Origin: Gemmobacter caeni
GTDB taxonomy: Bacteria; Pseudomonadota; Alphaproteobacteria; Rhodobacterales; Rhodobacteraceae
Assembly: GCF_003054195.1 (NCBI RefSeq)
Contig: NZ_QBKP01000001.1
Location: 62,001-126,000 of the forward strand
Reading direction: 5' to 3'
Length of the DNA stretch: 64,000 nt
The notes under the pieces: model-generated
Seen by the model: the letters and a program-made list of their open reading frames with translations, nothing else
What the model was told of the DNA's origin: nothing
Database searches by the model: none
Shown: one piece after another, positions 1-8,996 of the stretch
Layout of the letters: each line of letters starts with the position of its first letter
How positions within the stretch are numbered: the stretch's first letter is position 1
Made by a program: the position numbers and the translations under genes

Positions 1-2
1 CC

Positions 3-1094
3 AATGCGCCCTTCGCCATTACCGCCGATGTGTCGCGCAACTTCTATGCCGTGCAGTTCCACCCCGAGGTGCATCACACTCCGAAAGGCGCGAAACTCTA
101 CGAGAATTTCGTGCGTCTGGCGGGCTTCACCGGCGACTGGACCATGGCCTCCTACCGCGAGGATGCGATCCAGAAGATCCGTGATCAGGTCGGCGACCGC
201 AAGGTGATCTGCGCGCTTTCGGGGGGCGTTGACAGCTCTGTCGCCGCGATCCTGATCCACGAGGCCATTGGCGAGCAACTGACCTGTGTGTTCGTCGATC
301 ACGGGCTGATGCGGCTGAACGAGGCCGAGGAAGTCGTGACGATGTTCCGCGAGGCCTACAACCTGCCGCTCATCCATGCCGACGAATCCGATCTGTTCCT
401 CGGCGCGCTGGAAGGCGTGTCCGACCCCGAGGTGAAGCGCAAGACCATCGGGCGGCTGTTCATCGAAGTATTCGAGAAACATGCCAAGGCCATCGGCGGC
501 GCTGATTTCCTGGCCCAGGGCACGCTTTACCCCGATGTCATCGAATCGGTGTCGTTCAGCGGCGGCCCCTCGGTCACGATCAAATCGCACCACAATGTCG
601 GCGGCCTGCCCGAGAAAATGGGCATGAAGCTGGTGGAACCGCTGCGCGAGCTGTTCAAGGACGAGGTGCGCGCGCTGGGTCGCGAACTTGGCCTGCCCGC
701 CAAATTCATCGGCCGCCACCCCTTCCCCGGCCCCGGCCTCGCCATCCGCTGCCCCGGCGAGATCACCCGCGACAAGCTGGAAATCCTGCGCCGCGCCGAT
801 GCGGTCTATATCGACCAGATCCGCAAGCACGGGCTTTACGATGAAATCTGGCAGGCCTTCGCTGCCATTCTGCCGATGCGCACCGTCGGCGTGATGGGCG
901 ACGGGCGCACCTATGATTACGCCGTGGGCCTGCGCGCCGTGACCAGCGTTGATGGCATGACCGCCGATTACTACCCCTTCACCCACGATTTCCTTGGGGA
1001 AACCGCGACGCGGATCATCAACGAGGTCAAGGGCGTGAACCGGGTGTTCTACGACTGCACCTCGAAACCGCCGGGGACGATCGAACTGGAATGA
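3..1094 (+). CDS. guaA: GMP synthase (glutamine-hydrolysing), 5'-truncated
   Basis: Makes GMP from XMP, ATP and glutamine, the last step of guanine nucleotide synthesis. The reading frame is open from base 3, so the true start lies before the window. The visible 363 residues begin at the end of the glutamine amidotransferase domain (VQFHPEV carries its catalytic His-Glu pair). The ATP-pyrophosphatase P-loop follows ([12 protein letters not shown]), then the dimerisation domain with [15 protein letters not shown], and the protein ends in the typical KPPGTIELE. It overlaps the next gene by 4 nt (ATGA). Identification is secure; only the N-terminal part of the amidotransferase domain is missing because of the window edge. 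Confidence 0.97.
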   Translation, partial: NAPFAITADVSRNFYAVQFHPEVHHTPKGAKLYENFVRLAGFTGDWTMASYREDAIQKIRDQVGDRKVICALSGGVDSSVAAILIHEAIGEQLTCVFVDHGLMRLNEAEEVVTMFREAYNLPLIHADESDLFLGALEGVSDPEVKRKTIGRLFIEVFEKHAKAIGGADFLAQGTLYPDVIESVSFSGGPSVTIKSHHNVGGLPEKMGMKLVEPLRELFKDEVRALGRELGLPAKFIGRHPFPGPGLAIRCPGEITRDKLEILRRADAVYIDQIRKHGLYDEIWQAFAAILPMRTVGVMGDGRTYDYAVGLRAVTSVDGMTADYYPFTHDFLGETATRIINEVKGVNRVFYDCTSKPPGTIELE

Positions 1095-1369
1095 TCCGTC
1101 TTCGGGGCCAACTCGTCTGTGTCAGCGATACCGAACGCGCGGCCGTGCTGGCGCATGTGGCGGACCATGTTGCGCTGACGCGGGCCGAGCCCGGCTGTCT
1201 GAGCTTCGAGATCGCGGAAACCGACGATCCCTTCGTTTTCGAGGTGATGGAAAGCTTCCGCGACCGTGCGGCCTTCGACAGCCATCAGACCCGCACCCGC
1301 GGCAGCGCGTGGTTTGCCGCCACGCGCGGCATCCTGCGCGATTTCCGCATCGAGGAAATCGGCGACTGA
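1091..1369 (+). CDS. antibiotic biosynthesis monooxygenase (ABM) family protein
   Basis: A 92-residue single-domain protein with the dimeric alpha/beta ferredoxin-like ABM fold. Recognisable parts are the N-terminal strand, the [20 protein letters not shown] segment and [17 protein letters not shown], where the conserved His is near residue 67. Relatives include cofactor-free quinol monooxygenases such as YgiN, but the substrate here cannot be read from sequence. Its ATG overlaps the guaA stop (ATGA), so it is probably translated by coupling to guaA. No sign of truncation; length is normal for the family. Confidence 0.8.
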   Translation: MIRLRGQLVCVSDTERAAVLAHVADHVALTRAEPGCLSFEIAETDDPFVFEVMESFRDRAAFDSHQTRTRGSAWFAATRGILRDFRIEEIGD

Positions 1370-1441
1370 TCCGGTTCGCAGGGCTGGACATTCCCCCCGC
1401 CGCGCGCCACCACTTTGCGGCGCGACGGGGAGGAACGGGCG

Positions 1442-2335
1442 ATGCAGCAGCAACAACCGCTGAAGGCGGCGATCTGGATGATCGGCTCGATCCTGTCGTT
1501 TACGGCCATGGCCATCGCCGGCCGGGCGGTAGCCGGGGTGCATGACACGTTCGAGATCATGCTCTGGCGCTCGGTCACCGGCATTGTGCTCGTGGTCGGG
1601 GGGGCGGCGTTGTTCGGTCGGCTGGGCGAGGTGCAGACCAGGCGCCTGCCGCTGCATCTGGCCCGCAACATCTCGCATTTCACCGGGCAGAACCTGTGGT
1701 TCTGGGCGCTGACCAGCATTCCGCTGGCGCAGGTCTTCGCACTGGAGTTTACCTCACCGCTTTGGGTCGTGCTGCTGTCACCTCTGTTCCTTGGTGAAAA
1801 GCTGACCCCGGTGCGTGCGCTGGCAGCGGGACTTGGTTTTGCGGGCGCATTGATCGTGGCGCGGCCGGATTTCGGGGCGCTCAATCCGGGCGTGGTGGCT
1901 GCCGCCGCTTCGGCCATCGGCTTTGCCGGATCGGTCATCATGACCAAACAGCTGACGCGCAATGAAAGCCTTGTGTCGATCCTGTTCTGGCTCACACTGA
2001 TGCAGACCGGGCTGGGCCTCGCGGCCGCCGGGATGGATGGCCAGATTGCCCTGCCGACCCAGGCCACCCTGCCCTGGCTCGTGCTGATCGGTGCCTGTGG
2101 CGTCGTTGCGCATCTGTGTCTGACCAAGGCGCTGTCGCTGGCCTCCGCCTCGGTCGTCGTGCCAGTTGATTTTGCCCGCCTCCCGATCATCGCACTGGTC
2201 GGTATGGCGCTGTATCACGAAGCGCTTGACGGCTGGGTTCTGGTTGGTGGCCTGATCATTCTGGGCGCAAATCTTTTGAACATCCGGGCGGCCACCCGCG
2301 CTAATTTGTCACATCGTAACGTAACGAATCCCTGA
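1442..2335 (+). CDS. EamA/DMT-superfamily membrane transporter
   Basis: Predicted inner-membrane permease of 297 residues with about ten hydrophobic segments in two EamA repeats. Each repeat shows typical helices, for example PLAQVFALEFTSPLWVVLLS and ASVVVPVDFARLPIIALVG. Substrates in this superfamily range from amino acids to drugs and metabolites, so none is assigned. The start chosen is the ATG at 1442, seven bases after a strong GGGGAGGAA at 1427-1434; an in-frame ATG at 1415 lacks such a site. It stands alone downstream of the guaA/ABM pair. Confidence 0.85.
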   Translation: MQQQQPLKAAIWMIGSILSFTAMAIAGRAVAGVHDTFEIMLWRSVTGIVLVVGGAALFGRLGEVQTRRLPLHLARNISHFTGQNLWFWALTSIPLAQVFALEFTSPLWVVLLSPLFLGEKLTPVRALAAGLGFAGALIVARPDFGALNPGVVAAAASAIGFAGSVIMTKQLTRNESLVSILFWLTLMQTGLGLAAAGMDGQIALPTQATLPWLVLIGACGVVAHLCLTKALSLASASVVVPVDFARLPIIALVGMALYHEALDGWVLVGGLIILGANLLNIRAATRANLSHRNVTNP

Positions 2336-2349
2336 CGTGGCGTCATTGA

Positions 2350-2379
2350 TTGACCGAAAAGCCCGGCACACCCTAGGCT
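2350..2379 (+). promoter_or_regulatory. candidate sigma-70 promoter for the FadL-type gene
   Basis: TTGACC at 2350-2355 is followed after 18 bp by TAGGCT at 2374-2379, and a GGGGAGGA ribosome-binding site precedes the ATG at 2434. Spacing and the -35 match are reasonable, the -10 is weak. No mapped start site supports it. Confidence 0.35.
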
Positions 2380-2433
2380 TTCAGTCAACCGGCGGAGGAT
2401 GCGGCCGGGTTTCAGGAATGAGGGGAGGACGTC

Positions 2434-3603
2434 ATGAAAAGCATCATGACATCTGTTGCGGCTCTGGCCGCCTGCGCAGGCGCGGCGCAGGCCGGGGGAA
2501 TTGACCGTTCGGGGCAGCCGATCGGCGTGATCTTCGAGACAGGCAACTACGTCGAACTGAGCTATGGTCAGATCAACCCGAGCGTGACGGGCAACGATCT
2601 GGCAATCTATGGTGGCCGTCCGACCGGCAGCGTGGCTGACAAGCACAGCCTGCCCGGACTCGCCCTCAAATACGACTTCAATGACAAGCTGTCGGGCGCC
2701 CTGATCTACGATCAGGCTTATGGGGCAGACATCCTGTATGATCCTGCGCAATCGGTGATGCTGGGCGGTACCGAGGCGAAGGTGAACAGCCAGGGCCTGA
2801 CCGCCCTGCTGCGCTACAAGTTCAACGAGAATTTCTCGGTCCATGGCGGTGTTCGGGCTTCCAAGGCTTCGGGGCATGTGACGCTGAAGGGGCTGGCCTA
2901 TGGCCCGGCTTTCAACCCGGCGGACCCGACGACCTATCGCTCGCTCAATGGCTATTCCGTCGATCTGGCCGATGACTGGGCCGCGGGCTATGTCATTGGT
3001 GCGGCCTATGAAAAACCGGAAATCGCGCTGCGTGTCGCGCTGACCTACTTCTCGAAGATCAGCCACAAGTTCGACTCGGTCGAAACCCTGCCCGGCGGTG
3101 CTGCGGCAGCGGCGGGCGCAGCCACGGTGGCCGCCATCACCGAAACCGATACGCCGCAGGCCGTGAACCTCGATTTCCAGACCGGCGTCGCTAAGGATAC
3201 CCTGGTCTTCGGTTCGGTCCGCTGGGTGGACTGGAGCGATTTTCAGGTGGCGCCGAGCACCTTCTTCGGCCCCACCGCAGGCAGTCTGACCGATCTGGAA
3301 GACACCACGACCTACACGCTGGGCGTCGGGCGCCGGTTCAATGAAAACTGGTCGGGGTCGATCTTTGCGACGTGGGAGCCGGGTGGCAGCAAGCTCGTGT
3401 CGCCGCTGGCGCCGACGAATGGCTACAAGGGGATCGGTGTCGCGGCGGTCTATACCCGTGATAACATGAAGGTGACGATGGGCGCCCGTTACCTGCGTCT
3501 TGGCGATGCGGACCCGGAAACCGGCACGCCCGATGTGGCCCGCGCCAATATGCGCGACAACACCGCCATCGCCGTCGGTGTGAAGGTCGGCTTTACCTTC
3601 TGA
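2434..3603 (+). CDS. OmpP1/FadL-family outer-membrane transport protein
   Basis: 389 residues with a clear signal peptide (MKSIMTSVAALAACAGAAQA, cleavage after AQA). Alternating beta-strand sequence follows throughout, and the last residue is phenylalanine (VGVKVGFTF), as expected for BamA-dependent insertion. The family forms 14-strand barrels that let hydrophobic compounds such as long-chain fatty acids or aromatics across the outer membrane. The true ligand is unknown. A GGGGAGGA ribosome-binding site precedes the ATG. Monocistronic: a promoter-like sequence lies 55-84 bases upstream and a strong terminator 22 bases downstream. Confidence 0.85.
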   Translation: MKSIMTSVAALAACAGAAQAGGIDRSGQPIGVIFETGNYVELSYGQINPSVTGNDLAIYGGRPTGSVADKHSLPGLALKYDFNDKLSGALIYDQAYGADILYDPAQSVMLGGTEAKVNSQGLTALLRYKFNENFSVHGGVRASKASGHVTLKGLAYGPAFNPADPTTYRSLNGYSVDLADDWAAGYVIGAAYEKPEIALRVALTYFSKISHKFDSVETLPGGAAAAAGAATVAAITETDTPQAVNLDFQTGVAKDTLVFGSVRWVDWSDFQVAPSTFFGPTAGSLTDLEDTTTYTLGVGRRFNENWSGSIFATWEPGGSKLVSPLAPTNGYKGIGVAAVYTRDNMKVTMGARYLRLGDADPETGTPDVARANMRDNTAIAVGVKVGFTF

Positions 3604-3624
3604 TCACCGGATCATCCCGACCGG

Positions 3625-3656
3625 AAAGCCCCGCACCCGTTGCGGGGCTTTCTTTT
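3625..3656 (+). terminator. Rho-independent terminator
   Basis: Perfect 11-bp stem AAAGCCCCGCA / TGCGGGGCTTT (3625-3635 and 3641-3651) with a 5-nt loop, followed by CTTTTT. It ends the FadL-type transcription unit. Confidence 0.9.
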
Positions 3657-3719
3657 TCGCGTGTATCCGGTTTCGCCCCGCGTTAGGAAGACGGCAAGGA
3701 TCAAGCGAAGGCGGTTGGA

Positions 3720-4589
3720 ATGATCTACGGCTCGGCACAGGACTGGCGAAAGGCAGAGCGGCGGCGCGTGCTGATGTTCGGCATGTCGGGCCTTGGCAAG
3801 ACGCATCTGTCTTCGATGCTGCGCGGTGCGGGCGGCTGGTTCCATTACTCCATCGACTACCGGATCGGCACCCGCTACATGGGCGAATACATCGCCGACA
3901 ACTTCAAACGTGAAGCGATGAAAGTGCCGTTCCTGCGGGAACTGCTGCTGACGGATTCCGTCTATATCGCCTCGAACATCACCTTTGATAACCTCGCCCC
4001 GCTGTCCACCTACCTTGGCAAGCCCGGCAATCCGGCGAAAGGCGGCCTGCCCTTTGCCGAATACATGCGCCGGCAGGACCAGCACCGCGAGGCCGAGGTG
4101 GCGGCGCTTCTGGATACCATGCGTTTCATCGACCGCGCCGATGACATCTATGGCTACGGCAATTTCGTCTGCGATTCCGGCGGCTCGATCTGCGAGGTGG
4201 TGGACCCGTGGAACCCGGCCGATCCCGTGATGACGGCGCTGTCGCAGAACCTGCTGATGGTCTGGATCAAGGGGTCTGATGCTCATACGGCCGAACTGGT
4301 CCGCCGCTTCGACCGGGCACCCAAGCCCATGTATTACCAGCCGCATTTTCTGGAACGAATGTGGGACGAATACCGCAGCATGACGGGCGAGGATGCCATG
4401 CAGGTCGACCCGGACGCCTTTGTCCGCTGGACCTATGCCCAGGCTCTTGCCCATCGCCAGCCCCGATATGCCGCCATGGCCGACTGGGGTGTGACGGTCA
4501 CCGCCGAAGAGGTCGCCGAGGTGCGCGACGAGGCGGGTTTCATCGACCTGATCGCCAGGGCCATTGAAGCGCGCGCCCCGCGCACATAA
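3720..4589 (+). CDS. P-loop ATPase/kinase-like protein of unknown function
   Basis: 289 residues. A P-loop GMSGLGKTHLSS sits near residues 20-32, followed by SIDYRIGTRYMGEY and a central FVCDSGGSICEVVDP segment. I recognise it as a nucleotide-binding protein but not as a named family; the early P-loop followed by helices resembles small NTP-dependent kinases. No signal peptide or membrane segment, so it should be cytosolic. It begins after the FadL terminator and ends 24 nt before metA, on the same strand, so the two are probably cotranscribed. A functional link to methionine synthesis is only positional. Confidence 0.7.
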   Translation: MIYGSAQDWRKAERRRVLMFGMSGLGKTHLSSMLRGAGGWFHYSIDYRIGTRYMGEYIADNFKREAMKVPFLRELLLTDSVYIASNITFDNLAPLSTYLGKPGNPAKGGLPFAEYMRRQDQHREAEVAALLDTMRFIDRADDIYGYGNFVCDSGGSICEVVDPWNPADPVMTALSQNLLMVWIKGSDAHTAELVRRFDRAPKPMYYQPHFLERMWDEYRSMTGEDAMQVDPDAFVRWTYAQALAHRQPRYAAMADWGVTVTAEEVAEVRDEAGFIDLIARAIEARAPRT

Positions 4590-4613
4590 CTGCTCCGCCG
4601 AACGGAGAAAGAC

Positions 4614-5537
4614 ATGCCGATTACCCTGCCTGAAACCCTGCCCGCCTTCGATGTGCTGAGCCGCGAGGGCATCATGGTCATGAGCCCCGAGCGCGCCGCG
4701 CGTCAGGACATCCGCCCCCTGCGCATCGGTCTGCTGAACCTGATGCCCAAGAAGATCCAGACCGAGAACCAGTTCGCCCGGCTGATCGGCGCGACGCCCT
4801 TGCAGATCGACTTTCAACTGATCCGCATGAGCGAACATCAGACGAAGAACACCGCCGCCGAACATATGGAAACCTTCTACCGCCCGTTCTCCGAAGTGGA
4901 GGAGACCGGCGAGAAGTTTGACGGCCTGATCATCACTGGCGCGCCCATCGAACATCTGCCCTTCGACGAGGTGACCTATTGGGAAGAATTGCGCCGGGTC
5001 TTTGCCTGGACGCAGACCCATGTGCATTCCACCTTCGGCGTCTGCTGGGGTGGCATGGCGATGATCTACCACTTCCACGGCGTGCAGAAACATATTCTGG
5101 ATCACAAGGCCTTCGGCTGCTTCCGGCACCGCAACCTTGCCCCCGCCTCGCCCTATCTGCGCGGGTTCTCGGATGATTTCGTCATCCCGGTCAGCCGCTG
5201 GACCGAGATCCGGCAGCCCGAGGTAGCGGCACGCCCGGCGTTGCGGACCCTGCTTGGCTCTGACGAGGTCGGCCCCTGTCTGGTTGAAGACCCCGCGCAT
5301 CGCGCGCTCTACATCTTCAACCATTTCGAATATGACAGCGACACGCTGAAACAGGAGTATGACCGCGATGTAGCGCAGGGCACGCCGATCAACGTGCCGA
5401 TGAACTACTACCCCGACGACGATCCCTCCCGTCCGCCGCTGAACCGCTGGCGCAGCCATGCGCATCTGCTTTACGGCAACTGGATCAACGAGATCTATCA
5501 GACCACGCCGTTCAAGCCGGAGGAGATCGGTGCTTGA
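4614..5537 (+). CDS. metA: homoserine O-acyltransferase MetA, predicted acetyl-CoA specific
   Basis: Acylates L-homoserine, the committing step of methionine synthesis. 307 residues with the class I amidotransferase-like fold: LNLMPKK lysines near 46-47, catalytic Cys144 in FGVCWGG, and His236/Glu238 in NHFEYD. At the site that decides the acyl donor (position 111 in Bacillus cereus and Escherichia coli numbering) this protein has Glu113 in GAPIEHL. E. coli MetA has Gly there and uses succinyl-CoA; Glu is associated with acetyl-CoA. The enzyme is therefore inferred to be a homoserine O-acetyltransferase. GGAG lies before the ATG. The stop overlaps the next gene's GTG start. Confidence 0.93.
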   Translation: MPITLPETLPAFDVLSREGIMVMSPERAARQDIRPLRIGLLNLMPKKIQTENQFARLIGATPLQIDFQLIRMSEHQTKNTAAEHMETFYRPFSEVEETGEKFDGLIITGAPIEHLPFDEVTYWEELRRVFAWTQTHVHSTFGVCWGGMAMIYHFHGVQKHILDHKAFGCFRHRNLAPASPYLRGFSDDFVIPVSRWTEIRQPEVAARPALRTLLGSDEVGPCLVEDPAHRALYIFNHFEYDSDTLKQEYDRDVAQGTPINVPMNYYPDDDPSRPPLNRWRSHAHLLYGNWINEIYQTTPFKPEEIGA

Positions 5538-6474
5538 AAGCCTGATCGCCGGGGGGGCGCTGGCGGCTTTCGGGGCCTTTGGCACCCGCCGCCGTGCCGC
5601 CCGGCGCGAGGCACGGCGTAAGGCGGCCTTTCCCCCCCTGGGGCGGCTGGTGACCGTGGAAGGCCACAGACTGCATCTGTTGCAGATGGGCAGCGGTCCC
5701 GATCTGGTGATGATCCATGGAGCCAGCGCCAACCTGCGCGAGTTCGCCATGGACCTGGCGCCGCGTCTGGCGGGGCGGTTTCGCATCACGCTGATTGACC
5801 GGCCCGGCCTCGGCTGGTCAGATCCTGTGCCGGAAGATACGCCGGGGGAACAGGCGCGCCTGATGCGGCTGGCGGCGGAAAGCGCGGGTGTCGCCCGGCC
5901 ACTGGTGCTCGGCCATTCCTACGGCGGCGCGGTGGCGCTGGCCTGGGCGTTGCAGGCACAGGTGTCCGGGGTGCTGATGCTGGCTGGGGCCGCGATGCCG
6001 TGGGAGGGCGGGCTCGGCCCCTGGTACCGGCTGACCGCCTCTGGCATGGGCCGTGCACTGGTCATTCCGCTGGTCAGCGCTTTCGTGCCAGCCCGCCAGA
6101 TCGACCGCAGCATCGCGGCCACCTTCCTGCCGCAACAGCCGCCGCCCGGCTATTCCAAGGCCGCCGGTGTCGGGCTTCTGCTGCGCCGCGACACACTGGC
6201 CCGCAATGCGCGTCAGGTGAATGCGCTGCTGCCGCATATCAGGGCCATGCAACCACAATACCATACAATTGGCGCGCCTGTCGAAATCCTGCATGGTGAT
6301 GCCGATACAATCGTGCCGGCCCATGTTCATGCCGGGCCGCTGGCAACCCTGTTGCCCGATGCGGCGGTCACCCTGCTGCCCGGCCTTGGCCATATGCCGC
6401 ACCAGACCCACCCCGAGGCTGTCGAGGCCGCCGTGATGCGCCTTGCGGCCCGTGCGGGCCTGCGCCTAGAGTAA
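5530..6474 (+). CDS. alpha/beta-fold hydrolase
   Basis: 314-residue predicted esterase/lipase-like hydrolase. An N-terminal hydrophobic stretch ([17 protein letters not shown]) and an Arg/Ala-rich segment suggest membrane association. The core shows the oxyanion HGASAN motif, RPGLGWS, the nucleophile elbow GHSYGG, the acid in HGDADTIVP and the catalytic His in GLGHMPHQ, so the triad is complete. Substrate unknown. The start is the GTG at 5530, six bases after GGAGGAG and inside the end of metA (8-nt overlap), which implies coupling to metA; ATG codons further upstream would lie deep in metA. Confidence 0.85.
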   Translation: MLESLIAGGALAAFGAFGTRRRAARREARRKAAFPPLGRLVTVEGHRLHLLQMGSGPDLVMIHGASANLREFAMDLAPRLAGRFRITLIDRPGLGWSDPVPEDTPGEQARLMRLAAESAGVARPLVLGHSYGGAVALAWALQAQVSGVLMLAGAAMPWEGGLGPWYRLTASGMGRALVIPLVSAFVPARQIDRSIAATFLPQQPPPGYSKAAGVGLLLRRDTLARNARQVNALLPHIRAMQPQYHTIGAPVEILHGDADTIVPAHVHAGPLATLLPDAAVTLLPGLGHMPHQTHPEAVEAAVMRLAARAGLRLE

Positions 6475-6503
6475 CCCAGAGTTCGGTATCCGTGGAGACT
6501 GTG

Positions 6504-7385
6504 ATGGACCTGCCTTTCGACGGCGCGATCAGCCGCTATTTCAAGGAAGACGCCCCGAAATCGGTGCGCAAGGCCATTGAACAGGGCGGCAAGAATGACA
6601 TTCTGTCAAAGGGCTATGCCTACCGCGAGGAAATCTCGAAGAAAGACTACGAGGCGCGGATGGAGGCGCTGCAACCGCAGCTCGTGCGCCTGCAATCCGA
6701 CATCAAGTCAACCGGCAAACGGGTGATCCTTGTGTTTGAGGGCCGCGATGCGGCGGGCAAGGGCGGCACCATCAAGGCGCTGACCGAAAACCTCAACCCG
6801 CGTGGCGCGCAGGTTGTTGCGCTGTCGAAACCCTCGGACCGCGAAAGCTCGCAATGGTATTTCCAGCGCTATATCGACTGGTTTCCGGCGGCCGGAGAAA
6901 TGGTGATCTTCGACCGCAGTTGGTACAATCGCGCGATTGTCGAGCCGGTCTTCGGCTTCTGCACCCAGAACCAGAAGGAAGGCTTCTTCCGTCAACTGCC
7001 GGAGTTTGAACAGATGATCGTGCAGGAGGGCATCACCTTCCTGAAATTCTGGCTGGATGTCAGCCAGCCAGAGCAACTGCGCCGCATGCTCGCCCGGGAA
7101 AGCGACCCGCTGAAACAATGGAAGCTGTCACCCATCGACGTCGAGGGGCTGACCAAATGGCAGCCCTATTGCGAGGCGATCGCCGAAACCTTCGAACGCA
7201 GCCACACCGGCTTTGCCCCCTGGACGGTGATCCGGTCGGATGACAAGAAACGCGCGCGGATCGCGGCGATCCAGACCGTGCTCAACGCGCTGGAGTTCAA
7301 GGGCAAGGATCGCGGCGCCATCGGCCTGCCCGATCCGGCGATCTGCGGCGGGCCGGAAATGTGGTCTGACGGGGCGGATGACTAA
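6504..7385 (+). CDS. ppk2: polyphosphate kinase 2 (PPK2 family)
   Basis: Transfers phosphate between polyphosphate and nucleotides (class I members phosphorylate NDPs). 293 residues with one PPK2 domain: Walker [13 protein letters not shown] near residue 75, the lid segment [18 protein letters not shown], the Walker B-like [11 protein letters not shown], and [11 protein letters not shown] in the C-terminal half. All catalytic motifs are intact. The ATG at 6504 is chosen because GGAG lies six bases upstream; a GTG 12 nt earlier is less well placed. The last codons overlap the start of a TetR regulator by 8 nt. Confidence 0.92.
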   Translation: MDLPFDGAISRYFKEDAPKSVRKAIEQGGKNDILSKGYAYREEISKKDYEARMEALQPQLVRLQSDIKSTGKRVILVFEGRDAAGKGGTIKALTENLNPRGAQVVALSKPSDRESSQWYFQRYIDWFPAAGEMVIFDRSWYNRAIVEPVFGFCTQNQKEGFFRQLPEFEQMIVQEGITFLKFWLDVSQPEQLRRMLARESDPLKQWKLSPIDVEGLTKWQPYCEAIAETFERSHTGFAPWTVIRSDDKKRARIAAIQTVLNALEFKGKDRGAIGLPDPAICGGPEMWSDGADD

Positions 7386-7992
7386 GCGCGGCTATCATCA
7401 CGGCAATCTGCGGCAGGCGCTGGTCGAGGCGTCGCTGGCGCTGATCGCCGAAAAAAGCCCGCAGGGCTTTACCTTGTCGGAAGCGGCAAAGGCGGCGGAT
7501 GTGACACCCGCCGCTGTCTACCGCCATTTCGCGGGGCGGGACGACCTGCTGGCCGAAGTGGCGCGGCAGGGCTATGAGATCTTTGCCGCGCTGATGGAAT
7601 ATGCCTATGACGACGGCAAGCCTTCGGCGCTGGCGGCGTTCGAGGCGACGGGTCGGGCCTATCTGGCCTTCGCCCGCAAATATCCCGGTCACTACATGGC
7701 GATGTTCGAAAGCGGGCTGTCGCCGCAGGCTTACCCGGACCTCGCGCAGGCCTCTGCCAAGGCGCGGTCGGTGCTGGAACGGGCGGCCGCGCATCTGTCA
7801 GAGCATATGCCGCCCGACCGGCGCCCCCCGGCCTCGATGTTCTCGGCCCATATCTGGGCGATGAGTCACGGCGTGGTCGAGCTGTTCATGCGCGGCAATG
7901 GCGCGAAAAGCCCCTTCCCGGCCGAAGACCTGCTGGAAGCCGGGATCGGGATTTATCTGCGTGGACTTGGCCTGTTACGGCCGGATCAGTAG
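7378..7992 (+). CDS. TetR/AcrR-family transcriptional regulator
   Basis: 204 residues. The N-terminal helix-turn-helix is typical ([18 protein letters not shown], then [21 protein letters not shown]), followed by a helical ligand-binding domain containing [15 protein letters not shown] and MSHGVVELF. The ATG at 7378 lies inside the end of ppk2 (8-nt overlap), so the two genes form one unit and the regulator may control its own operon. Ligand and target are unknown. Its 3' end overlaps the convergent capsule-type gene by 7 nt, leaving no room for a terminator. Confidence 0.88.
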   Translation: MTKRGYHHGNLRQALVEASLALIAEKSPQGFTLSEAAKAADVTPAAVYRHFAGRDDLLAEVARQGYEIFAALMEYAYDDGKPSALAAFEATGRAYLAFARKYPGHYMAMFESGLSPQAYPDLAQASAKARSVLERAAAHLSEHMPPDRRPPASMFSAHIWAMSHGVVELFMRGNGAKSPFPAEDLLEAGIGIYLRGLGLLRPDQ

Positions 7993-8996
7993 AAACCGGC
8001 ATCCTGACCAATGCGAAAGCCCTTGGCGCGGATGCGTTCCAATACAATCGGCAGGGCGCGGGCGTGATCCTCGATACAATTCTGCCTGAGGAACCAGGTC
8101 AGGAATTTCGCATGCGGCCAGTCGCGTGACATCGCCGCAGCGATGGCCTCGGCCAGTCGCGACGGATCGGTCAGCGTGATTGCGTTCTGCCCGAAATCGG
8201 TCTGCCCCGCCAGGACGACCGGCTTGCGATGCAGAAACGCCTCGAACCCCACGGCAGAAGTGACGGTCAGCACGCAGGCACAGGCGGCCAGCAGATCGTG
8301 GATCGACGCATCGGTGACATAGACGCCCTGCCCCGGATCATGGCGCGCGCGCAGCCAGTCCAGCTCCTCGGGCGTATTGTTCGGATGCGGTTTGATACAA
8401 AGCGCGCGGGCGCCCTTTGTGGCAATCGCCGCCTCCACCAGTTCCGGCACTGTCAGGTAATGGCGGTGAAAGCGGGGCGGTTTGAAATCCTGCGCGAACA
8501 GCGCAAGGCAGCCCGCAGGCAGATCTTCCCCCCGTTCCGCTTGCGGGAACTTCGAGAAATTGGCGCCGATGAATTGCTCCGCCAGTCGCGCATGGAACTT
8601 CTGCGCGAAACGATCCGCCACCAGCCTTTCATCAAAGACACGCAGCCGGTGGCTGGAGTTGTTGCGACTGCCGATTTCATCGAAATACCAGTAGCCCCGC
8701 AGATAGCCGGGGACCGAGTGAAAGGCGTTGGGCGCGTATCCCGGCCGGTCTTCCATGAAGACATGCAGATGCCCCCCCTGCGCCACCGCCAGGGACGCCC
8801 CCTCGGCACTATAGGGCACGACCTCGACGCCCCAGCCAGCCTCCGCCGCATGATCCGCCAGCGCCCCCAACAGGCGAAAGCCGCCACGGCACAGCGTGGC
8901 GGCCAGCTTGTCGCGAGCGTGGAAGATCAGCGTCGGCGGCAAGGCGTCCAGACGTGCGCGGGTCAGCCAACTGCCGTCCCGCGCCTGCAAGCGCAT
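7986..8996 (-). CDS. capsule polysaccharide biosynthesis/export family protein (KpsS/KpsC-like)
   Basis: 336 residues resembling the Capsule_synth family (retaining Kdo-transferase or lipid-linker type enzymes). The C-terminal half carries the diagnostic pattern: CIKPHPNN, YVTDASIHDLLAACACVLTV, then SAVGFEAFLHRKPVV and a DPSRLAEAI tail, as in a glycosyltransferase-B nucleotide-sugar site. No signal peptide. The ATG at 8996 overlaps the PotA-type stop as TGATG, so it is translated as the last gene of that operon; an in-frame ATG at 9029 lies inside potA. Its pairing with a polyamine-type importer is odd. Specific activity is unassigned. Confidence 0.7.
   Translation of the reverse strand: MRLQARDGSWLTRARLDALPPTLIFHARDKLAATLCRGGFRLLGALADHAAEAGWGVEVVPYSAEGASLAVAQGGHLHVFMEDRPGYAPNAFHSVPGYLRGYWYFDEIGSRNNSSHRLRVFDERLVADRFAQKFHARLAEQFIGANFSKFPQAERGEDLPAGCLALFAQDFKPPRFHRHYLTVPELVEAAIATKGARALCIKPHPNNTPEELDWLRARHDPGQGVYVTDASIHDLLAACACVLTVTSAVGFEAFLHRKPVVLAGQTDFGQNAITLTDPSRLAEAIAAAMSRDWPHAKFLTWFLRQNCIEDHARALPIVLERIRAKGFRIGQDAGFY

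Noticed and set aside
4590-4613. Possible SAM-II riboswitch before metA
   Set aside because: Only 24 nt separate metA from the preceding gene, and the 60 nt before that gene show no SAM-II pseudoknot pattern.
3612-5789. 725-codon open frame on minus
   Set aside because: Antisense to the P-loop gene, metA and the hydrolase. No domain or ribosome-binding site.
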